A stretch of DNA of 64,000 nt from positions 1,860,001 through 1,924,000 of the forward strand of contig JABRWF010000001.1 of assembly GCA_018343915.1 (NCBI GenBank), given 5' to 3'. A model generated the notes under the pieces. That model was not told where the DNA came from. It worked only from the letters and a program-made list of their open reading frames with translations, and did not search any database. Position numbers and translations under genes: made by a program. Shown here piece by piece: positions 1-10,680 of the stretch (the first letter of the stretch is position 1; every line of letters starts with the position of its first letter). The DNA is from Agroathelia rolfsii (taxonomy: Eukaryota > Basidiomycota > Agaricomycetes > Amylocorticiales > Amylocorticiaceae).

Positions 1-1676
1 TTTACGTATTGCCTTTTCTTCTTCTTCTAACATCAACACCTGTTTTGCCAATTTTAGTGGTCACGTTGGCGAACTGTCTTCCTGCTCATGGCATCCTAAG
101 GACTCAGAGACTTTCATCACGGCGTCCGCCGATTCTACAATACGGTATGTTACAACAATAATCATCATCTATGTGATGAATTGTAATATCTGACTTCTAC
201 TGTATAGTATTTGGGAGGTTGAGAACAAGAGAAAACAAAAGACAGTTATTGTCGTCAAGTCAAAGGAGCGGGGAGCACGAACACGTGTTACTGCCTGTGG
301 GTATTCTACAGATGGTAATCTGATTGGTGGAGGTGAGAGACAATTGGGTACTATTGTTCCTTTCCCATACTCATACATGGTCACTGTCTCTTACAGCTTG
401 TTTCGACGGTGCGCTTCATGTCTGGAAGACCAACTCGAACTTTGTCCGGCCCGATATGACAATCGAAGGTGCCCATACGAAGGGCGCGGAAGTGGGCTCC
501 ATGACATTTTCGGTTGATGGGCGGACCATGATGACACGTGGAGGGGATGAGACTGTTAAATGTATGTGGAGACCCATATCTTTGATATTAATCTGATCAT
601 CTATTCTAGTGTGGGATCTGCGTTCATTTAAGAAGCCATTGGCGACTCGGACGGGACTTTCAACGTTGTATCCGACGACGAACGCCATCTTCAGTCCGAA
701 TGACAAATATGTTGTGACTAGCCAGGGCGCAGAAACCAAAGGTGGCAAGGGCAGGATTATGATATTAAACAAGACGGACTTGGAGGTTGTCAAACAGCTT
801 GAAGTCGACTCGACACCAGTCAAGGTCATTTGGCACTCCAAGATTAATCAGGTATGGATATAATGCCATGACTTGTATCTCATTCGCTCATGCTCATCCA
901 TTCTAGATTGTGACTGGTATGGCTAACGGCCAAATCGTGGTCATGTATTCGCCTACGACGTCGTTGAATGGCGCCAAGCTCCTGCACGTCAAGGGTCCTC
1001 CGAGGAAACGACAAATTGACGACCTGCCAGACTCGGTTACGCCGCACATTCTTACGCCACACGCTCTGCCCGCATTCCGCGACGGCGAGGGACTTATTGG
1101 CGGCAGCAAACGCAAGCGCGAAAAGGACCGGTTGGACCCCCGCAAAAGCAGACGACCCGACTTGCCTGTCACTGGCCCTGGGCGTGGTGGACGTGTGGGT
1201 GCGAGCGCGACGCAGCATGTTGTACAGAATTTGGTGCGGGATACGACGAGAGACGAAGATGTGCGTGTCTATTTTCTTTCTTTCTTGATCCCTTGCCTGA
1301 TGGCTACTGCCATGGGCTACTTGTCCGAGTCATGCCCATCTGTCACTCATATTTACATTTGCACGCCACATCTTTTTTCCTTTTCTATTCAACGATCAAT
1401 TGGAGGACGCTAACCATCTAACCTACAGCCACGCGAGGCATTACTCAAGTACGCCAAAATGGCAGAAGAAGATCCGCAATGGACGGCAGGTAAGGAGGTC
1501 CCGACCCTGACAGGAGTCGTGATCGTGTGCAAGCACGTGACGGCTGTGTCGGAAATGATGGCGGAGAATGAAATGCTGACGTGGCTTTGTTTTGCTCAGC
1601 ATGGCGCGCGAACCAGCCGAAGCCGGTGTTCCAGGAGGTGGATACCAATGCAGAGGAGGAGGAGGAGGAAGAGTGA
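1..1676 (+). CDS. WDR70-like WD40 repeat protein, 3' part (5' end outside window)
   Basis: The window opens inside an intron; coding resumes at about 58 after an acceptor ending TTTTAG. The joined exons give WD40 blades with typical signatures: GHVGELSSCSWHP, then ASADSTIR followed by IWEV, ACFDGALHVW, and a final LWDLRSFKKPL. After the propeller comes a basic stretch with KRKREKDRLDP and a conserved-looking tail, PREALLKYAKMAEEDPQW, ending in a run of seven Glu. This order matches the WDR70 (gastrulation-defective-1) family. In fission yeast and human these proteins act in the nucleus, in DNA-damage responses linked to H2B ubiquitination. At least five introns can be placed (about 149-208, 333-397, 561-609, 851-906, 1259-1428, 1490-1600). 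The acidic tail and stop at 1674-1676 are clear. The family call is from memory of the domain order. Confidence 0.82.
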
Positions 1677-1944
1677 GGGGTGTTATGGGGTCTACTATGT
1701 TGCACTGGGGGCTGCGAAGGACGAGGAGAGGGACAGATGGGAGGGAATCAACAGAGGAATCGCGGCGGGTGGTCGGACCTCCAAATTGGATGGGGGTATA
1801 TAATCCGAAAGGGGGCCAGGCGCGGCTGGAGGTGCCCCAAGACTCCCTTTCCACCCAATCCCTGCCTGTGTGACAGACGTGTCACGCGTCGCGTCGTCCC
1901 CCCCGCCAGATCGCTCTCTTCAACGCGTCTCTTGCAATCCGTTC

Positions 1945-4883
1945 ATGTCCTCTGTCGCCACGCTCGCCACCCCCGTGGATCCATGTGAGCGTCTCTCTTT
2001 GTCTCCTATGTGTTCCTTTATCTCTTTGCCTTGCTATCGCATGTAATGTCATGTTTGTTTATCTATTCCTTTTTCAACAACAAAAGCCTCGATCCCCATC
2101 GATCCCCCCAACGGCACCACCCCACGTCCAATAGAAGGAGAGCTGCTGGAAGAGGTCAAAACGGCAGAGTTTCAGGATGACCCTGCCGTAACCGCAACCG
2201 CAACCACTACTACCATCCCTGTTGTAAATGGTGTACCACATGAGCAAGAAGAAAGTGCAGTAAAAGAGGAAGACAATACAATACAGGAGCAGGACACTGG
2301 CGCGCAGGATGATAATATGCAAGTGGATGATGCTACTCCCCAAGTGAATGGCCATGTCGAGGAAGGCTCAGAACACAACGATGATGCCACCAAGGGAGAG
2401 GCCCAAGACATGGATATTTCCACGCCTGCCATTACACCCAAGCCAGAGTCACCCCCAGGCTCATCTTCGATCGAGTCCATACGCACACCAAAGCATCCCA
2501 TGTCTCCTTCGAGTGCTGCCGGGAACGATGATGACGATATGCAGCCCCCAGCAAAACGTCCTCGCGTGTCGTCCAATGCTGATGAAGAACCGGCCATTCA
2601 TGTAAGTATCCACATGCCACCATCTTTTGTTTTGCCTGTCTGGAATCTTCTTCAATCTCTTTATAACGGGCATGCTAATCCCACCAGTCTGCCGTCCCCA
2701 CTCCTCCAGCCTCTGCTTCCACTGTTACCCCTACCCCTACTACTGTCGCTATGTCAAACGGCGACGACCATGGCGCTGCGTCTACGCCCCTCACTTCTTC
2801 CCTGAATGGTGCTGAACAGCCTACGCTCAGCCCTGCACAACACCGCTTCTTCCTGTCGACGGTCAGACAGATCAAGAAGAGCAAGGATGCCAGTCCGTTC
2901 GTGCGGCCCGTGGACCCCATTGCGCTCAACGTTCCCCACTATCCCGCCATCATCAAGAGGCCCATGGACCTCTCGACAATGGAGCGCAAGCTCAACTCCT
3001 CCAACCCTCAAAAACCTGATACGAACTTGAACAATCCACGATACAATCACGCAGATGAGATCACCGCTGACCTACGACTTATCATACACAACACTATTAC
3101 GTTTAATGGACCAGATCATGTCATCACTTTGATGGGCAAGAGAATGGAGGATACGTTCGAAAAGGCTCTCAAGAATATGCCTCCCCCACTCGAGGTGAGC
3201 TTATGACAATCCTCGCCTCTACTTTGCAGGTATTTAAAGTGGATGTCATTAGCTCTCAAAACCCCCGCCGCCACCGAAACGTCCGGCGTCTCCACCACCC
3301 GCCGCGCCTGTTCCTGCGCCTGCACCTAAAAAGAATGGCAATGCCCGTCGACCGTCAACCTCAGTGCCTACCATTCGCCGTTCTGATGCACCTGAGACTG
3401 CCGCAAGACCGAAGCGTGAAATTCATCCGCCACCTCCAAAAGACTTGGCTTACACTGAGCCTCCTCGCAAGCAACGCCGGTCCAACAAATCCACCAAGGA
3501 TGATGGCACGGCGGAGCAGCTCAAGTATTGTGCCAAGATTCTGTCGGATCTGCAGAAGAAGCAGTACTGGACTATTGCCTCGCCGTTCTATGAACCTGTC
3601 GGTAGGTACCCCAATCTTGAACCCTGCTATTGCCACTCCCCTCTGACCAAGGGTGTGATGTTGTTGGTTTGTCATAGATTGGGTCAAGCTCGAAATTCCC
3701 GACTATCCACGCATCATCAAGCGCCCGATGGATATGCAGACGATGCGCAAGAAGCTCGATAGCCACGAGTACTCGAACGCGCAAAAGTTTTTTGACGACT
3801 TCAAGCTCATGATTCGTAACTGCTTCCAGTTCAACCCGGCTGGGACGCCCGTGAACCAGGCGGGCATCGAGCTGCAGCGTGTGTTTGACGAAAAGTGGCG
3901 GGGCTTACCTCAGCTTCGCAGTGTCAGCGACGATGAAGAGGAGGAGGAGTATGAAGAAGATGAGGATACACGTACGTGCACGATGGTCAAATCACGGCGA
4001 TGTTCTCTGGGTGGTTATCGTCGTCTTCTCAATAGTGATACTGATAATTCATTTTTTTTTCTATCGATCACAGGCGCCTCGGAGATGGCTCGTATCGAGA
4101 GTCAGATTGCCGCCCTTCAAGGCAACCTAACGAGCCTGAAGAACTCTGTGACTGGCAAACCCAAGAAAGAAAAGAAGCCCAAGAAGGAGAAACCTGCACC
4201 ACCCCCTGCACCCGTCGCGTCCACGTCGCGTGCGCCGGCGAAGCAAACGAAGCAGGCTGCTGCCCCGGCCCCTGCGAAGAAGAAGAATGCCTCCGGCTCT
4301 TCCTCGGCAGCAGGCTCGAAGAAGGCGGCTGTGATCACAGAAAACGACGCGCTCACGTTCGATCAGAAGCGTGATCTGAGTGAGGCGATTCAGAAGCTCG
4401 AGGGCTCCAAGTTGGAGAGGGTGATCAATATTATTCACGAGGGTGTACCCGAGATCAGAGATGTGCGTTATCATCTTTGTTAGTTTGGTTGTCGACAAGA
4501 AGACTGATTATGTCTTCCTTCTCTTCCCATTTGTTTTTACTCATTTACAGAGCCAAGAGGAGATTGAGCTAGAGATCGACATGCTGCCGGCAAGCGTGCT
4601 AACCAAGTTGTATAACTTTGTGCTTCGACCTTTACGTGGTCAGGCGCCGAAACGCAGCCGGACGGGCAAAGGCACTGGCACGGGTGGTCTGAGGCGGAAG
4701 AGCATGGACGAAGACGTCGAGGCAGAGAAGATCCGCAAGCTCGAGGAGCGCATGGCTTGGTTCGACCGTGGAGGCAAGCCGGCCGACGAGTCTGTTAGTG
4801 CGGGCGCAGGAGGTACAGGACACGATAGCGAGCATTCGAGTGACGAGAGCTCGGATGAAAGCTCGGGAAGTGATTCGGAGTGA
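1945..4883 (+). CDS. BDF1: BET-family double bromodomain protein (Bdf1-like)
   Basis: Spliced product of about 805 aa. The start ATG at 1945 lies in a 13-codon first exon (GT at 1985, acceptor 2086). Bromodomain 1 covers about residues 231-345, with a ZA-loop region FVRPVDP and PHYPAIIKRPMDLSTMERKL. Bromodomain 2 covers about 443-555, with YPRIIKRPMDMQTMRKKL and NCFQFNPAGTPVNQAG. An acidic patch, a KPKKEKK basic region and a NET/ET domain (LTFDQKRDLSEAIQKLEG ... EEIELEIDMLPASVLTKLY) follow. The C-terminus is Ser/Asp/Glu-rich. BET proteins bind acetylated histone H4 and support TFIID-linked transcription. The intron 3195-3252 restores frame exactly. The N-terminal 180 residues are low-complexity and acidic. 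This is a single full-length BET gene with nothing missing. Confidence 0.95.
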
Positions 4884-6576
4884 AGAAGAAGTAGCGAGTG
4901 GGTTGGATGAAAGGGGTACAGCGTGGTCTTTTTTGTGTTTTGTGGTTGATGTGCCCTATATAGTACACCTTTTCCTCCCGCCTTCGCTTTTTCTTCGCTC
5001 TTTCCTTCTCCCTCTCCCTTTCCCGCCCTCCTTTCCACGCCATTACCTTTTTCATTTACAATACCTCACTTCCGTCCCCGCTTCTTTCGTACATGCCTAA
5101 ACCTCCTCTCTATTTCTCTTTAGGGCCTTTTTTTCTACCCTTCTTTCGTTTCAATATCTCAACTAGTCGCCTCATACGTTTTTCCTTCTCTTGTTGTAAT
5201 ACTTTTTCCTTCTATTATCTCGTTAGCGCTACACTCGAAATCATTATAACGAAAGGCAGAAAAAATCATTATTTTCTTCTCTTGTATTATCCTTTGAATC
5301 ATTGTCACTATCAACAGGTAGTCTTCGGTTTGGCTGTTTGGTTTTGAACGGACTTGAAGGGAGGGAGTTGTTATTAACATCCTTGTCCGTGCATATAACC
5401 AGCACAGGTCAGGCAAATGGGTTGAATACACGGCTTTGTCGATTGACGAATATTGTACTTTTTTTCCCACATAAAAATATGATGTTTATCATTGGTACTA
5501 ATATGTATTCGCTGGTGCAGTTCGTTCAGTGCTGCCGGTGGTTATATTTATACATGTCGTTACATGTTACATTTTTGTTCCCTTGCTACAGCTCAGGGCT
5601 TTTTATAATCAATGGGTTTGTTGGCGGCGGTTTCAGACAATATCAGTGGGTTTACCCGTAAAAGAGAGGAAACCCGAGGAAAAGGATAGGATGGGATTTA
5701 GACTGCCGAAAGCTGATAGTTGGCTGTTCAAAAGAACGTTCTGACAAGCCAGGGCAGGGCGTTTGTTGGGAATATCAAAGAACGTGATGGGAGTACGTAT
5801 GTAACCAGGTTACAGATTCATGATGTCGGTGATGTCGACGATAATAACGCAAATGAAGGTGGGCATTTTTCAGATTCGACTATGAAATTCTGCACGCGTG
5901 GACGCTCCCTTTCTCGGAGAAGGCGTCCACAATGACAGCAGGGTCAGTTGCATATAGGCGCCTAATATTACTCATACGCGACATGTGTATATTGATAGCA
6001 CAGCTTCAGTTGCTTCTAGTGGGCTAGTTAGGCTAGTTAGCTGGTCTTAGATTGAGCTCATCTGACTCAATGATTTACATGCAAATTAGGCAATACCCGA
6101 AGAAGAAACACAGTTAGCTAAATGTGAATGTACCAGTCAAGCAGCTAGCTAATTCCGGGACTCTCGGGAATACTCTCTCAAGTTAGGAGAGAGCTTATAG
6201 CTGACGGGTGTGCGTGATGATGTAAAAGATGGGATGCTGTGTACACTAGCAAAAGACGAGAAGGAAATATTTATAGGGCAAATTTGGGGAAAGTAAGACA
6301 AAAAAGGTACGAACACAGTGATTGCATGTAGAGGCGGGCTTAATCATAAACCAAAGAACAGGAATTGCACTGCAGTAGCAGGAAACAAAACAAGCGTACA
6401 AGAGCAAGAAACAAACTCCTTTCCGCTATAGAACTGTCACACATTCGGCAAAGAGTGGAAAAACCGAATACTAAAAAAAAAACAAAAAAAAAAACTAGCT
6501 GGCCAGCCCTGTGAGGATATTTTTGGAGGTAGTTATATTCAGCTCTGCAAAATTTTCCCTTGTTTTTACTCTCTCC
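4884..6576. other. 1.7-kb intergenic region without a supportable gene
   Basis: This region holds the 3' flank of the BET gene (very T/C-rich, 4920-5320) and the 3' flank of the minus-strand G-patch gene. Open frames here are short, have no recognisable domains and read as AT-rich noise. A small direct duplication of CTAGTTAGG-type units lies near 6023-6045. I see no RNA gene or mobile element. Confidence 0.6.
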
Positions 6577-8281
6577 TTAGCGACGTCGGCCACTCTTCTG
6601 TTGGAACTGTTGCCAGCCGCTACGCCCCGTCGTGGCCGGTTTGTTACTTGAAGCAGTAGAAGACGAAGCAGGCACAGGGAGGACCGCAGCAGGAGGCCGA
6701 GGCGAGGGGGCGGACGCTGTGGGATGAGGGGGTGCTAGAGATGGAGGCGGGGGTGGAGGCGCCGCAGCAGACATGGCTGCATGATCGGGCGGTGGTGGTG
6801 GAGGTTGCAATGGTGCTGCGGGCGAAGGTGCGGAGGACGAGATGCTAGACCAGCCCCCGCGATTGAAGCTAGGTGGAGCTGGTGCGGCTTTGGACGATAA
6901 GTCCTTCGGAGGAGCTAAGCTAACTGTTGACCATCCTCCTGATGATGACGAAGATAAAACTTGTTGAGATGACGGTGGCGGCGGTGGGGCTGTAATTTGT
7001 GTCGGTGCACCGTCAAGAGTTGTCCAGCCAGCAGTACGGAAGGTAGGTGTATGAGCTGGAGGTCCTCGTGCACCGGAAGGAGGCAGAGATGCAAGATTTG
7101 GAGGAAGGTCAGCTGACTCAGGAGGAGGGGGAGGAGGCAGCAATGTAGTAGGTGGGGCGGCTATAGAATTCATACCAACAGATGCCCATCCGGAAGATTT
7201 GAATCCAGAAGCACCAGCTGACGATGAAGATGAAGATGACTGTCCCACTGTAGCCCACCCACCACTCTTCGCAGGAGCGGGGGTGGATGCCGCTCCCGCA
7301 GTAGATTCAGTCACGGGAGCCAGGTGTGCTGTCGCCGTGACTGGCTTGGCCATCTTTATACCGGCAGCTTTGGCCATCTTACGGAGTTCCTTTTCCTCTC
7401 GTTTTCTTTCTTTCTCTTTACGCTTCTCAATCTCTTCCTGGGGTCGATTGGCACGGGCGGCAATCTGCATATCCTTGAAACGCGCTTTGTGGTGATGGGC
7501 GTACGAGTTCGTGTGCTCGTCATACTGAGCCACGGTCTGGAATTGCTTCTCGCATAGTTCACAGTAGAAGGATCTGAGCGTTGATGTAATCTCAGATTTA
7601 ACCGCGGCTTGACGAGCAACGATGTCCTGGAATTGATGTGTGTTTATTAATGGAAAAACGACGGGAAATAAACAGATATATACCTCTCGCTGTCGTCGCT
7701 GCTCTTCAGTCTCCCTTGTTTGCCTCTCAGAATCAAGCTCCCGTCGTTGGGAGACCGTTTCTTCGATCATGCGTATATCTTGATTGTACTTTCCGAGGCC
7801 GGTCATATCCCTCTTGACATGGAATGGAATCGGCTCGGTGCGGCCTATTGCCACGCTACTTCAGCATGTATGAAATGGCCACACAGGCAGGATTACCTTC
7901 TCCAGATATTCCGAGAGGTTGACCCTCGACCCAGCCCAATTTGGCCAGCATAGCAAAGCCTTTGTTGGTATTCTTGATCTTGGTCTCAACAGTGATAGCT
8001 TCTTGCTCGATACCGGAGACATATTCATCGTATTTCGATATAGTGTCCATGTCGAAATCTCTGCGGCGTGGCTCTGGGGAGGGCGAACGCGATACCAGCG
8101 AGATATCGTCGTCATCATCATTGTCGACTCCGTTATTAGGATCGGATTCGTGCGGGGAATCGTCCTCAGGAGACCGCTGGAAAGGGGTAAAAACGAAGAG
8201 GGGTGGAAGTACAGGGACCCGTGAGGATTACGAGGATAACCAATGCGATACCTTGAGATCGACGGCCTGCATGCTGCTCAT
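6577..8281 (-). CDS. G-patch plus C2H2-type zinc finger protein (GPATCH8-like architecture)
   Basis: Four exons on the minus strand. The start ATG at 8279-8281 gives MSSMQAVDLK, then an intron to about 8180. Exon 2 carries the first half of the G-patch (GFAMLAKLGWVEGQPLG). Splicing at the acceptor GCAATAG (about 7846) joins GISGEG to RTEPIPFHVKRDMTGLG and completes the motif. After a Gln/Arg/Glu-rich helix and one more intron (about 7631-7683) comes a zinc finger, CELCEKQFQTVAQYDEHTNS. A charged coiled coil and a long Pro/Ser-rich tail follow. The tail repeats Gly-Gly/Ser-Gly-Trp-(A/S/T)-(T/S)-(V/I/L) units at least five times, with polyproline stretches, and ends GWQQFQQKSGRRR. G-patches activate DEAH helicases, and this domain pairing suggests an RNA-processing role. 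The precise partner is unknown. Confidence 0.82.
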
Positions 8282-8566
8282 AGCTGCAAGTAGTGCTGTA
8301 CTGTAGACGGGATATTGGAGTCCTGCTGGATGTGTATGGTCAAAGATGACCGTGCCTTGACCAGGCCACGGGCTAATTAGACCAAGCCGGCTACCTAATT
8401 AAGGCATCTGCTGAGATAAGCCGATCGGGCTAAGACCAAGGCCGGAGAAGCGCACTCTTTGCGTTACGGTGGCTGTGCGGTCACGGGCCGAATCTTAATT
8501 TAGTACAACACGATGATGAGAATTCCAAATATAAGTTCATCGTGCTTAGCGTCCAGCTGATTTCGA

Positions 8567-8572
8567 TATAAG
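8567..8572 (+). promoter_or_regulatory. TATA-like element upstream of the secreted-protein gene
   Basis: GATATAAGCC occurs 82 bp before the ATG at 8654, followed by a T/C-rich stretch typical of basidiomycete core promoters. Assignment is by position and similarity only. Confidence 0.4.
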
Positions 8573-8653
8573 CCACGAGCAGTCGGCCTGCTGCGGTCTC
8601 CCTACTTTCTCCCCCTTTGCTTTTCTTTTCTTTGCTCACGATACAAGAAAACA

Positions 8654-9001
8654 ATGCCCTCCCTCGCTCATTTACTTCTTTCAGCCATCGCCCTTTCGGC
8701 ACCTGTCATCTCTGCTAATCACCTCACAGCTGCCCCTCCAAGGCATACAGCTGCTCATGGTCGTCGCCAGGACACTTCGACCTATGAGACCACATCGCCT
8801 TTGCCTTTGACGGATTACCACTACCCTTTCTCTGCTATCCCAGAGAAGGTCAATCCCTATGCTATTGGCCGTGGTCCTCAGTCCGGTTACAATGTTTGTA
8901 ACTCGACCACCGAGGGCCCAACCTCTGACTGCCAGACGATGGTCTTCAACAACCTGGTAACAATTAAACCAGTCTATTTTTATCTTATCCAGGCTTAATC
9001 C

Positions 9002-9037
<36 letters not shown>

Positions 9038-10142
9038 CCTAGACGGATTTCTGTCTTTGGGGTTCTCCTACCGCCAACGGCTTGATCGGTGACGTCGAAG
9101 CCATCGTCGTTGCCTACTGTACTCAATCCGGCCATGGTACCCGCGTCATGCCTGCTGGAACAATCCAGGGTGCTCAGGTGACTTCTTTCTATAGCATACA
9201 TTACCCAAATTTGGGTCTAATATATACGTCGTAGTTCATGAGGACCAGTGCATACATCCAGATTGTTGGCTTCTTGGACCAAACTGGTGTCGGTCTCAAC
9301 TCGGCGGACTACGGAGGAGAACTTGATCCTCACGGTGCTGATCTTCTCGGTAACCCCCTTGGTGGCCTTGTCTACTCCAAGTCTATGCCCTCTGGTGACA
9401 ACACGACCTACATGCAAGTTTCCAGCTGGAACAAGTAAGAGAGATGTCATCTGGAACCTGAACAATCACTTATACCTGTATTTCGTAGCTTTGTCGGATC
9501 CAACATGTTCTGCATGAAGCTCTGCGACCCCACCATCAACTCTCCCAACTACTGCCAGAACATCTTCGATTTGATTGGTTGCGAGTACAACATGCCCGCT
9601 GATTATGCTGCTATCAACGGCACCTTCACCAGCTGCGAGGGTGACCTCCAGGATGAAGTTGGAACTTACACTTCCAACGGCCAAAGTAGGTTGATTTTTG
9701 TCATTTTGACGAAACACTTTGCTCATTTGATTGTTCTATTTTAGCCTACACCTGGTCGCAGCCCTCGTCCTTGCCCGCCACCAGCACGCTGCCCTGGACT
9801 CCCCGTGTCCCTGCGTCTTCCAACTGCGTGACCTATTCTTCTGAGGAGCTGTTCGGCACTCCCGTTAGTACTCGGCGCCTGACTTCCCCTGTTATATTGC
9901 TTATTTTTCTTTTTTGGATTCTACAGTCTACCACGTCTGCTGCAGCCAGCGCGACCGGCACTGGCGCCAGCGCCAGTGCATCCGGCAAGTCTGGTGCATC
10001 TGGCAAGTCTGGCGCATCTGGCACTGCAGCCAGTGGCAGCTCTTCTCCCACCGCAACTGGCTCTTCGTCGAGCGCAGCTGGAAAGCTGTCTGTTGGCTCT
10101 GGCATGCTCGCCGTTGTCGCCGCTGCGATGGCTCTGCTTTAA
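8654..10142 (+). CDS. Secreted Ser/Ala-rich protein, probably GPI-anchored, function unknown
   Basis: The start ATG at 8654 (AACAATG context) begins a signal peptide, MPSLAHLLLSAIALSAPVIS. The mature part has a His/Arg-Arg segment (possible Kex2 site RRQ near residue 39). A Cys-containing domain of about 250 residues follows, with motifs NPYAIGRGPQSGYNVCNS, DFCLWGSPTANGLIGDVEA, AYCTQSGHGTR, FCMKLCDP and YCQNIFDLIGCEYNMP. The tail is Ser/Ala/Thr/Gly-rich with SGKSGAS units and ends in a hydrophobic stretch (GMLAVVAAAMALL), as for a GPI signal. Introns near 8957-9041, 9178-9234, 9435-9489, 9689-9743 and 9865-9926 restore the frame. Similar secreted proteins with the CTQxGHGTR signature are, as I recall, widespread in basidiomycetes without an assigned activity. 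Confidence 0.8.
9003..9037 (+). repeat. 35-nt homopolymer T tract inside an intron
   Basis: An uninterrupted run of T lies in the first intron of the secreted-protein gene, directly before the CCTAG acceptor. It acts as an extreme polypyrimidine tract. Its length in the assembly may be inexact because homopolymers are hard to sequence. Confidence 0.95.
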
Positions 10143-10552
10143 ATGCCCTATTTCCATCACGGAAAAAAACGTTGGCTGAATTCGAGAAATGAGCTGTTTC
10201 TATATTTTCTTCTCACTATGCACGATGAACTCTGATTCATGTGTTTTTGTGACATTACTACGGACAGAGATTTTGTAATTAGTCCTGTCGCTACACTGTC
10301 TCTTTTGTCTTCGCCTACATGTTACGTACGCATCCTGTCGTTACTCGGTTTCCCACACTCATGTCTATAGTGAATACTTCTGGAATTTTTTTAATTATCT
10401 CGATGTAATATCCAGTGGGCTGTGAATTAGTTCTACGGACCTTCTACTTCTTTCTGAGATAAGGCGAATTTCATTCCCCTGCATATATTTAGCTCCTAAG
10501 CGCCACAATTGCACAAATATGGTAAATCGCTGCTGTGGCTAATGTGGCTTGG

Positions 10553-10570
10553 GTCACGTGAACACGTGAC
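10553..10570. promoter_or_regulatory. Paired CACGTG boxes in the MPH1 promoter
   Basis: GTCACGTGAACACGTGAC holds two CACGTG cores (10555-10560 and 10563-10568) as inverted arms around AA. It lies about 110 bp before the MPH1 start codon. CACGTG is the classical bHLH (Cbf1/USF-type) binding core. The spacing of one helical turn between cores would suit two dimers. Confidence 0.55.
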
Positions 10571-10680
10571 CGTGTCTCATTGATAATGTACCGACAGTCA
10601 CACAATCACGCGTCGTTTCCACAACAGATCTATTCGTCTAGCACTTGTTAATTGGTCAAAGATTCTACTTCTAGTACTAG

